From positions 1 through 12,000 of the forward strand of contig JBDIBB010000113.1 of NCBI GenBank assembly GCA_039812685.1: DNA of 12,000 nucleotides, written 5' to 3'. Positions 1 to 6,293 of this stretch are shown piece by piece; position 1 is the stretch's first letter, and every line of letters starts with the position of its first letter. Position numbers and translations under genes: made by a program. The notes beneath the pieces were generated by a model. It was not told where the DNA came from and did not search any database. It worked only from the letters and a program-made list of their open reading frames with translations. The DNA comes from JBDIBB01 sp039812685 (lineage in GTDB: Bacteria > Acidobacteriota > Vicinamibacteria > Vicinamibacterales > JAFNAJ01).

Positions 1-384
1 GTCCCGATGCAGCCAGACGCGAAGGCCGCGCTCAGGGAGCAACTGGAGGAGGAAGACAAGCTGTGGCGCCAGAACCCTCAGCGGCTACGCGAGGTGCTGG
101 CCGAGGGCTGCGTCCGCGCGAAGATCCCGACGCTGACACCGCGTGCGCTCCGCCACACGTTCGGCACGCCCTGGCTGCAGGCCGGCGGCGACATCTACAA
201 GCTGTCGAAGATCCTCGGCCACTCGAGTGTTGCCGTCACCGAGGCGCACTATGCGCACCTGCTGAAGGAAGACCTGGTGGCCGCGAGCGAGCAGGTCAAG
301 CTCCCGGTGGCGCCGAGGCCAGGTGGGAACGTCATACGAATGCCACGCCGTCGAGCAGCCGGCTCCGATGCCTATACTGTCTGA
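1..384 (+). CDS. Tyrosine recombinase/integrase, C-terminal part (5' end outside window)
   Basis: The frame is open at base 1 (Val-Pro before the first Met at base 7), so this is the C-terminal half of a longer gene and the Met at 7 need not be the start. Phage/transposon-type tyrosine recombinases cut and rejoin DNA through a covalent tyrosine intermediate. Counting from the Met at 7, the box II segment PRALRHTFG (45-53) supplies the second catalytic Arg (R49), LGHSS (70-74) supplies the conserved His (H72), and HYAHL (81-85) carries the nucleophile Tyr82. Oddity: the first His of the usual HxxR motif is Arg here (R46-A-L-R49). The first catalytic Arg and the core-binding domain would lie upstream. 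The Arg/Gly-rich tail after residue 100 is typical linker. The gene ends 17 bases before the HigA-like gene and marks the edge of a mobile or formerly mobile island. Family assignment is firm; activity is uncertain. Confidence 0.87.
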   Translation, partial: VPMQPDAKAALREQLEEEDKLWRQNPQRLREVLAEGCVRAKIPTLTPRALRHTFGTPWLQAGGDIYKLSKILGHSSVAVTEAHYAHLLKEDLVAASEQVKLPVAPRPGGNVIRMPRRRAAGSDAYTV

Positions 385-401
385 GGTCTCGGGAGAGAAC
401 C

Positions 402-707
402 ATGGCGAAGCGTCGCCCACTGCCGCCCGTGCACCCAGGCGAGATCCTCCGCGAGGATCTCATGGTGCCGCTCGGGCTGAGCATCAATCGGCTGGCTCGC
501 GATCTGCGAGTGCCGGTCACGCGCATGAGCGAGATCGTGAACGGCCGTCGCAGCATCACGGCAGACACGGCACTGCGTCTGGCTCGCTACTTCTCTACGA
601 CCGCCGAGTTCTGGGTGAGCCTGCAGGGCGCGTACGACCTCGATGTCGCGACGCGCGCTTCCGCCGAGCGGATCAAGCGCGACGTGCATCCACGAGAGGC
701 GGCGTAG
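402..707 (+). CDS. higA: HigA-family antitoxin / XRE-type HTH regulator
   Basis: A 101-residue protein beginning MAKRRPLPPVHPGEIL; the HPGE signature near residue 11 is characteristic of HigA/VapI-type antitoxins. A helix-turn-helix covers about residues 24-50 (LSINRLARDLRVPVTRMSEI), followed by the family's TTAEFWVSLQ segment (66-75). HigA proteins bind the operator of their own operon and neutralise the HigB mRNA interferase. The ATG is supported by a purine-rich ribosome site, GGGAGAG, at 391-397. A higB gene normally lies immediately upstream; here that place is taken by the recombinase tail and nothing HigB-like is visible. The next gene starts 9 bases downstream, so the two are probably co-transcribed. 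The simplest inference is that this is the autoregulator of the primase-helicase-nuclease gene rather than half of a toxin-antitoxin pair. Confidence 0.93.
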   Translation: MAKRRPLPPVHPGEILREDLMVPLGLSINRLARDLRVPVTRMSEIVNGRRSITADTALRLARYFSTTAEFWVSLQGAYDLDVATRASAERIKRDVHPREAA

Positions 708-716
708 GCGACCGAC

Positions 717-3566
717 GTGGACTGGACGAGGGCCACCGTGGTAGACCATCGCTCCTCACCGGACGCCAAGGTTGCGCTCTTCCGATCCCTGTTCCGCGGC
801 CGGTCGGATGTCTACCCGCGCCGGTTCGAGAGCCGCAGGACTGGGAAGTCCGGGTATGCCCCTGCCTGCGCCAACGAGTGGGTGCGGGGCGTCTGCGAGA
901 AACCTCGCATCAAGTGCGCCGACTGTCCCCACCGTCGGTTCCTGCCGGTGACTGACACCGTCATTCGCTGGCACCTGTCCGGCGCCGACGACGGCGGCGA
1001 ACCGTTCGTCGCCGGAGTGTACCCGCTGCTCCTCGACGAGACCTGCACCGTCGTGGCGGCGGACTTCGACAAGACCGGCTGGGAGCAGGATGCGCTCGCG
1101 TTCGTCCACGCGTGCCGCCGTCTGGACTTACCCGTCGCCTTCGAGCGCTCCCGGTCCGGACGTGGCGCCCACACGTGGCTGTTCTTCGACGCCCCCCTCC
1201 CGGCGTCGCTCGCCCGCCGACTCGCGTCCTTCCTGCTCACCGAAGCGATGGAGGACCGCCCTGACATCGGCCTGGAATCGTACGACCGCCTGTTCCCGAA
1301 CCAGGACACCCTGCCTCAGGGTGGGTTTGGCAACCTGATCGCGCTGCCGCTCCAGAAATACGCCCGGGAACAGGGGAACAGCGTCTTCCTCGACGACAAC
1401 CTGAATCCGTGGCCGGACCAGTGGGCGTTCCTCGCAGGGGTGCGACGCTTGACTCGCGCTGAGGTCGAAGCCGTCGTTGATATGGCCGAGCGACGCGGCC
1501 GCATTCTCGGGGTTCGGCTGCCGCCGGACGACGAGGACGACCAGCCGTGGCTGGCGCCACCGTCGCGGCGACGACAGGATCCCCCGCTTGGCGGCGAGGC
1601 TCCGATGAGCCTCGAGCTGGTGCTCGGCAATCAGATCTACGTCGCGAAGGAGGGCCTCCACCCCGGCCTGAGGAATCGACTGTTGCGAGTCGCAGCCTTT
1701 CAGAACCCGGAGTTCTACAGGGCGCAGGCGATGCGTCTGTCAACCTACCTCAAGCCACGCGTGATCGCCTGTGCGGAGGATCATGCGCAGCACATCAGCC
1801 TGCCACGAGGCTGCCTTGACGATGTGCAGGACACGCTGTCTGGGCTGGGCATCCGTCCCATCGTTCGCGATGAACGCTCCCGCGGCAGCGCCATCGAGGT
1901 GTCCTTCCGAGGCGAACTGCGCCCCGAGCAGAATACTGCGACCACCGCCCTGCTGAAGCACGACACCGGCGTTCTCGCGGCCACAACAGCATTCGGCAAG
2001 ACCGTCGTGGCCGCGTCGCTCATCGCGCGCCGTGGCGTGACCACGCTCATCCTGGTGCACCGTCGACAGCTGCTCGACCAATGGGTCGACCGTCTCGGGA
2101 CGTTTCTCGACCTGCCGCCGAAGTCCATCGGCCGTATCGGCGGCGGACGGAATGCACCGACCGGCATCGTCGATGTGGCGGTCATCCAGAGCCTGGTGCG
2201 CAAGGGGGTCGTGGACGATCGCGTAGGGCACTACGGCCACCTGATCGTCGACGAGTGCCACCATCTCTCTGCACACAGCTTCGAGCAGGTCGCTCGTCAG
2301 GCGAAGGCCAGGTTCGTGTTGGGGCTCTCCGCGACCGTGGCGCGGAAGGACGGGCATCACCCGATCATCTTCATGCAGTGCGGACCGATCCGGCATCGCG
2401 TCAACGCCAGGGTGCAGGCCGCCGCCCGTCCGTTCGAGCACTACGCGCTCGTCCGGCCGACGTCGTTTCGTCCGGCGAGGGAGCCGGAACCCGACAAGCG
2501 GCTGGAGTTCCAGAGCTTGTACCGGGAACTGGTCGAGAACGAGTCGCGAAACCAGCAGATCTGCGACGACGTCATGGAGGCCGTGCACGCTGGACGCTCG
2601 CCTCTGGTCCTCACGGAGCGCAACGAACACCTCGATGGGCTCGAGCGACGGCTGGCCGGACAGGTCGAGCACGTCGTCACCCTCCGGGCAGGCCTCGGCA
2701 AGAAACAACGCCGTGCTGTTGGCGACCGGTTGGCGACAATTCCCCCGGATACGCCTCGCGTCATTCTTGCGACCGGGAAGTACGTGGGCGAGGGCTTCGA
2801 CGACCCGAGGCTCGACACGCTGTTTCTCACGCTCCCGGTGTCGTGGCGGGGCACCATCGCACAGTACGCGGGCCGACTGCATCGTCTCTACGACGGCAAG
2901 CGCGAGGTGCGTATCTACGACTACGCGGACCTCGAGGTGCCGATGCTCGCGCGGATGTTCGACCGGCGGTGCCGCGGGTACGAGGCCGTCGGCTACACAG
3001 TCGTGCTCCCGGCCAGCGCGATCCCGGGCTGGCCGGCGGACGTCGTGCTGCCTTCAGACCCTGTCTGGAAGCGCGACTACTCCGGCAGCGTCCAACGACT
3101 TGTCAGGGATGGGGTCGACACGCCGTTGGCCAGCTTGTTCGTCCACGCGGCTCGCGCCGTCCCGGCGGATGCGGAAGGCGCCGATCGGGCCAGAAGTGCC
3201 ACGGAAGCGTTCCTCTTCAAACGGCTGGAGACGTTGCCCGACACCAGGGGCCGCTTCACAGTCAACCACAGGCTTCCGCTCGCGTTCGATGAACGGTCTG
3301 GTTTGGAGGTCGACCTGCTCTGCCCGGACGCGCGCGTCGCCGTGGAACTCGACGGCGGCCAGCATCTCGGCGACCAGGCCGCCTACCGTCGAGATCGACG
3401 GAAGGACCAACTCCTTCAGGAGAACGGCTACTTCGTGCTCCGCTTCCTCGCCGAGGACGTCGGCAAGGATCTCGACCTGGTGCTCGACACGATCATCAGG
3501 ACGCTCGCTCATCGCGGGTCATCGCCTGCCGTGCCTCTGCAGCTCGTTCGTGGGGGACGTTCGTGA
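717..3566 (+). CDS. TOTE-type archaeo-eukaryotic primase / SF2 helicase / DUF559-like nuclease fusion
   Basis: A 949-residue multidomain protein, numbered from GTG 717. Residues about 13-260 form an archaeo-eukaryotic primase of the family called TOTE conflict system in domain databases. They include a Cys cluster (C51, C60, C67, C70) likely binding zinc, the metal-binding DFD (116-118), the sGxGxH motif SRSGRGAHTW with H152, and a conserved block around FPNQD (193-197). After a linker (about 265-297) and a pre-helicase segment comes an SF2 helicase: Walker A-like TTAFGKT (423-429, Ala in place of the first Gly), DECH (512-515), SAT (538-540), and motif VI QYAGRLHR (716-723). Residues about 825-930 resemble DUF559/Vsr-like PD-(D/E)xK nucleases: E864-x-D866, then VELDGGQH (876-883) and a basic helix. 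All catalytic positions I can identify are present, so the protein looks functional. Inferred role: defence against phage or plasmid DNA, unwinding and cutting it, perhaps after primer or nucleotide synthesis. The upstream HTH gene probably regulates it. Confidence 0.93.
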   Translation: MDWTRATVVDHRSSPDAKVALFRSLFRGRSDVYPRRFESRRTGKSGYAPACANEWVRGVCEKPRIKCADCPHRRFLPVTDTVIRWHLSGADDGGEPFVAGVYPLLLDETCTVVAADFDKTGWEQDALAFVHACRRLDLPVAFERSRSGRGAHTWLFFDAPLPASLARRLASFLLTEAMEDRPDIGLESYDRLFPNQDTLPQGGFGNLIALPLQKYAREQGNSVFLDDNLNPWPDQWAFLAGVRRLTRAEVEAVVDMAERRGRILGVRLPPDDEDDQPWLAPPSRRRQDPPLGGEAPMSLELVLGNQIYVAKEGLHPGLRNRLLRVAAFQNPEFYRAQAMRLSTYLKPRVIACAEDHAQHISLPRGCLDDVQDTLSGLGIRPIVRDERSRGSAIEVSFRGELRPEQNTATTALLKHDTGVLAATTAFGKTVVAASLIARRGVTTLILVHRRQLLDQWVDRLGTFLDLPPKSIGRIGGGRNAPTGIVDVAVIQSLVRKGVVDDRVGHYGHLIVDECHHLSAHSFEQVARQAKARFVLGLSATVARKDGHHPIIFMQCGPIRHRVNARVQAAARPFEHYALVRPTSFRPAREPEPDKRLEFQSLYRELVENESRNQQICDDVMEAVHAGRSPLVLTERNEHLDGLERRLAGQVEHVVTLRAGLGKKQRRAVGDRLATIPPDTPRVILATGKYVGEGFDDPRLDTLFLTLPVSWRGTIAQYAGRLHRLYDGKREVRIYDYADLEVPMLARMFDRRCRGYEAVGYTVVLPASAIPGWPADVVLPSDPVWKRDYSGSVQRLVRDGVDTPLASLFVHAARAVPADAEGADRARSATEAFLFKRLETLPDTRGRFTVNHRLPLAFDERSGLEVDLLCPDARVAVELDGGQHLGDQAAYRRDRRKDQLLQENGYFVLRFLAEDVGKDLDLVLDTIIRTLAHRGSSPAVPLQLVRGGRS
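728..731 (+). promoter_or_regulatory. Shine-Dalgarno GAGG favouring an internal GTG start at 738
   Basis: GAGG at 728-731 lies 6 bases before an in-frame GTG at 738. The GTG at 717, which gives the longest frame, has no comparable site upstream. Conserved primase sequence begins only around residue 13, so both starts are compatible with the protein; 738 would shorten it by 7 residues. Confidence 0.45.
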
Positions 3567-3789
3567 CAGGCAAGCACCATCACGTGGTCGGACTGCTCGC
3601 CCGGCGGTTGTCGCGCGGCATCGCCGTGAGTCACTCCTCCTCGCCGCTCGACTGGTCCCAGATCTGGTCACACCGAATCGCGAGCCCTGCACACCGCTCG
3701 GGATTCAGCACTTCCGTGGCTCTCCCCAGTTCGCCTCGAGACCTGGGGGTGAGGCCGTGCGCTGTTCCCGGGGGAGCCGTCAGCCGAAG

Positions 3790-3807
3790 ACGGGGGCCGC
3801 GCCCCGT
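3790..3807. terminator. GC-rich hairpin between convergent genes (possible terminator)
   Basis: ACGGGG (3790-3795) and CCCCGT (3802-3807) form a perfect 6-bp stem with a 6-base loop. It lies between the plus-strand primase-helicase gene, ending at 3566, and the minus-strand toxin remnant, ending at 3822. No T-run follows on either strand, so intrinsic termination is only a possibility. Otherwise the 255-base gap 3567-3821 shows no supported gene. A GTG overlapping the helicase stop (GTGA at 3563-3566) opens a 113-codon frame, but its translation has no recognisable family features and its end runs antisense to the toxin. Confidence 0.3.
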
Positions 3808-3821
3808 GTCGCACAGCGTGT

Positions 3822-4153
3822 CTACTCGAGGATCAGGAACGAGGCGACCGGGTCCTGCTCGAAGTCAGCGATCGCACGAACACTCTGTCGCAGCAACTCG
3901 ATGATCGCCGCCGTCGTGCAGTTGCCACGCTGGATCCAGACGACCTTGGGTGGGAACCCTCGACCAGGCTGCGCTGGTGGAAGTCGCTGTCCTTCGAGAC
4001 CACCAGATACCCGTGCTGGCGTGCGTACTCCCAGACCTCGTCCTCCGGTGCACGCTGGAGCGCCACGACCCTGACGTGCACCGAGACGGGATACAGATCA
4101 GCCAGCGCCGCGGAGAGCCGAGGTGACAGGTTGTCGTCGAACAGGAGTCCCAC
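3822..4153 (-). pseudogene. DUF5615 family PIN-like toxin, frameshifted
   Basis: DUF5615 proteins are small PIN-like (predicted RNase) toxins that pair with DUF433 antitoxins. From GTG 4153 the first 66 codons match the family well: LLFDDNLSPRL (3-13), the DEVWEYARQHG region (38-48), and SKDSDFHQRS (53-62) with the acidic residues expected in the active site. After Glu65-Gly66 the frame turns into unrelated Ser/Arg-rich sequence. One frame over, the strand reads FPPKVVWIQRGNC and continues to FLILE and a TAG at 3824-3822, exactly the expected family C-terminus. Restoring one base in the G run (ccc at 3957-3959 on the plus strand) gives an intact 110-residue protein, the usual length. The gene is therefore either inactivated by a 1-base deletion or carries an assembly error at that spot. 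The start codon lies within the end of the antitoxin gene. Confidence 0.88.
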
Positions 4154-4413
4154 GCCGACACCTTGACGAGGCGCTTCTCCCGGTCCGCGGCAAAGGCGAG
4201 GCAGGTCCGGACGTCATCGGACGTCAGGTCCGGGAAGTCCGACACGATGTCGTCGATGGACATTCCGGACGCCAGGTACTCCAGCACGTCGTACACCGTG
4301 ATGGGCAACCCTCGGATGCGGGGCTTGCCCCACAGGATGCGATCAGGATCAATGCGTCCGCGAACTTCCCAGAGACACGCATGCATCACCCGCATGTGGT
4401 TGGGCCAGGTCAT
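3865..4413 (-). CDS. DUF433 antitoxin with lost stop codon (readthrough extension)
   Basis: The first 87 codons (4413-4153) are a DUF433 protein, the antitoxin partner of DUF5615 toxins, with a winged/helical DNA-binding fold. Recognisable segments are IDPDRILWGKPRIRGLPITV (21-40), VLEYLASGMSIDDIVSDFPD (43-62) and DDVRTCLAFAADREKRL (66-82). The start is uncertain: ATG 4413 has GGAGGG almost abutting it, while ATGs at 4395 and 4386 would give 81 or 78 residues, closer to family length. The normal stop is missing. In such pairs the two genes usually overlap as ATGA; here the junction reads GCGTGGGAC, so the toxin begins with GTG and the antitoxin codon that should stop is TGG (4152-4150). The frame then runs 95 more codons out of frame through the toxin gene to a stop at 3865-3867, adding a Ser/Arg/Trp-rich tail with no family resemblance. 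Confidence 0.84.
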   Translation of the reverse strand: MTWPNHMRVMHACLWEVRGRIDPDRILWGKPRIRGLPITVYDVLEYLASGMSIDDIVSDFPDLTSDDVRTCLAFAADREKRLVKVSAWDSCSTTTCHLGSPRRWLICIPSRCTSGSWRSSVHRRTRSGSTHASTGIWWSRRTATSTSAAWSRVPTQGRLDPAWQLHDGGDHRVAATECSCDR

Positions 4414-4742
4414 GCCCTCCCACCAGTTCGAGAAGCCGCTCACGGGCCCGGCTGGTGGACACTTGCCGCTGGCGTGGCCACCTCGTGCGCGAACGCCCCG
4501 GCTCGGAACCTGAACCGGCCTGTCGCCACGGGGCTCGAGGCACGCTGGGGAGCGTTGTGGAGTGCACCACGATTTCGAACGACGGCTATCCGGTTCACTT
4601 CGACATCGCAGGCATCCGAACCCGCATGGGCGCGGGAAGGCGCGATGCATACGGGAGCACTCCGGGACACGCAGGTGTGCCGGCGCCTTCGCGGCGCAAC
4701 CGCGCGCGAGGCGAGGACAACCGTCACCCGCGCGCGATGCGG
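4414..4742. other. Intergenic region between the antitoxin and the kinase operon end
   Basis: No supported gene in about 330 bases; open frames here have low-complexity Arg/Ala/Pro-rich translations. It lies downstream of the minus-strand operon ending at 4743. A small hairpin, GCGCC-TTCGC-GGCGC (4683-4697), and a pair of CGCGCGCG stretches near 4702 and 4730 that can base-pair could end that transcript, but there is no T-run. It should also hold the promoter of the antitoxin gene (minus strand, starting near 4413); no convincing -35/-10 pair is visible. The island boundary probably falls in or near this stretch. Confidence 0.4.
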
Positions 4743-6293
4743 TCAGCGCGGCGTGATCTCCCACCACACGATCGCACAGCCGGCGCCGTCGCGATCGCCC
4801 GAGAAGGACACGGCGTAGGGCGGCGCCGGCGGCGAAGCGACCGGATCGATGCGCGCCAGACGGCGGGTGCCGTCGCTCGTCCGCGCCTGCACCCCGCCAT
4901 CGGCGCCCACGCTCAACGTGAGCGCCGCAGGTTCGCCCGCAAGGAGATCGAAGGCCATCCCTGGCGTGACGCCGGCGCATCCCACGCGCCACGCGCCTCC
5001 AGCGTTACGCCGCAGGTCGACGGTCACCTCACGCGGCGCCACGCCGACGACGACACTCACCCGGCACGTATCCTCCGCCCGCACGTGCAGGTGCCAGCCG
5101 TCGCGTCCGGCCATCAGCCGCTGCGTGCCGGTCACCGGCACGAAGAACCCGCCGCCGGGCTGCCGCCGGAACCCCTCGCGCTCCGGCACGTTCGGCGCGA
5201 CGTGGGCGATCACGTGCGGCGCCCAGGGCACCGCCTCCGCCGCGTAGTCCCAGCCGAGCGCGGGCGCGCGCCACAGGTCGGCCGCCCCGCGTGCCGCCTC
5301 CGCCCGCAGGCCGGCCACGGCCTGCTCGCCACGGACGGCGAGCACCGCGGCGAGGTCGAGCCGCGCGGTGCGCGTGTAAGGGTGGTCCCGGCCGAGGAAC
5401 TGCTCGAGCGCGTGCGGCAGCCGCTCGAGGTACTGCTCCGCGGTGATCAGATCGCCCGCCAGCCGCCGCACCCAGGCGTGCCTGGCCCAATGCCAGTCCA
5501 GCCGGGGGTCCGACACCCCGAGGCGCTGGAACAGGCGCCGGTCGATCTCCTGAAGCAACTGAAGGGCCGCGGTGTGCTCGTCCACCACCGCCAGGCCGTC
5601 GGCGGCCTCGAGGTTGACGTCGTGTGCCGTGGTCTCGGCCGGCGTCAGTCCGTGAGAGCCCGGCTCGGTCGCGGCCCGATCGCGGCCGCGGAGCGCGCCG
5701 GCCATGGCCAGCAGCCCCAACAACGTCACGCTGCCGGCGACAATCCATCGGCGGCCGACAGCGTGCGGTCGCTGCGCGAGGCCCAGCGCTGCGCGCAGAT
5801 CGACCGCGAGACGTGCCAGCGATACGTCGGACCCGCCGCTCGGGGCCACGGCGCGCGCGACCAGTTCGGCCACCGCCTCAGGCAGATCGGCCCTCCAGGC
5901 ACGCAGCCGATCCAGCACCTCCCGTTCGTCGGCGACGCGGTGCGTGAGAGGCTGCGCCGTGAGGCACTCGTAGAGCACGGCGCCGACGCGCTCGACGACC
6001 TCGACGTCGCTGGCGCGTCGAGGCGGCGATGACGAGGCGACGGGTCCCCACACCCAGCCATCGCTCCCGCTGCGGGTGAAGCCCGCGGTTCTCAGGGAAG
6101 CCAGCGACGCGCCAAGATGCCTGTCCGGCAGCCGGCTCGCGCGCGAACACGCGTGAATCCCCAGAGTGAGGGCCACGGGCCACGACAGTGGACCGTGGAC
6201 CGCCAGCCACTGGTCCAGGCCGGACACCGCGCCGGACGCGTCTTCCGACGGCCCTGTCGGGGAAGCGCCCGGCGTCGAACAGGCCCGCGTCAT
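4743..6293 (-). CDS. Membrane protein with degenerate kinase-like N-terminal half and TPR-like outer segment
   Basis: A 516-residue protein. Its ATG (6293-6291) overlaps the kinase stop as ATGA, so it is translationally coupled to the kinase. Residues about 90-171 resemble the C-lobe of a Hanks kinase: ASDVEVVERVGAVLYECLT (94-112) parallels the usual SDVYSLGVVLYELLT helix, and RADLPEAVAELVARAVAP (134-151) parallels the helix preceding the final kinase helix. HRD, DFG and APE motifs and a glycine loop are all absent, so it would be a pseudokinase fragment at best. One membrane helix follows (about 183-200, WIVAGSVTLLGLLAMAG). The outer part begins with a helical segment; GRDHPYTRTARLDLAAVLAV (301-320) looks like a kinesin-light-chain-type TPR helix pair. 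It ends in a beta-rich region (about 380-516) I do not recognise. Inferred role: scaffold or co-sensor for the adjacent kinase and sigma factor. Confidence 0.85.
   Translation of the reverse strand: MTRACSTPGASPTGPSEDASGAVSGLDQWLAVHGPLSWPVALTLGIHACSRASRLPDRHLGASLASLRTAGFTRSGSDGWVWGPVASSSPPRRASDVEVVERVGAVLYECLTAQPLTHRVADEREVLDRLRAWRADLPEAVAELVARAVAPSGGSDVSLARLAVDLRAALGLAQRPHAVGRRWIVAGSVTLLGLLAMAGALRGRDRAATEPGSHGLTPAETTAHDVNLEAADGLAVVDEHTAALQLLQEIDRRLFQRLGVSDPRLDWHWARHAWVRRLAGDLITAEQYLERLPHALEQFLGRDHPYTRTARLDLAAVLAVRGEQAVAGLRAEAARGAADLWRAPALGWDYAAEAVPWAPHVIAHVAPNVPEREGFRRQPGGGFFVPVTGTQRLMAGRDGWHLHVRAEDTCRVSVVVGVAPREVTVDLRRNAGGAWRVGCAGVTPGMAFDLLAGEPAALTLSVGADGGVQARTSDGTRRLARIDPVASPPAPPYAVSFSGDRDGAGCAIVWWEITPR

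Noticed and set aside
423..429. Helicase Walker A with Ala instead of the first Gly suggested an inactive ATPase
   Set aside because: The GKT and DECH residues that bind nucleotide and metal are intact, so the substitution is not evidence of inactivation.
3563..3904. 113-codon frame starting in a GTGA overlap with the helicase stop
   Set aside because: The overlap is attractive, but the translation has no recognisable domain, degenerates to Arg/Ser/Pro and ends antisense to the DUF5615 gene.
2081..4074. Long plus-strand frames overlapping the primase-helicase gene (2081-3292 and 2635-4074)
   Set aside because: Arg/Ser/Pro-rich translations in the wrong frame of a gene with intact helicase and nuclease motifs.
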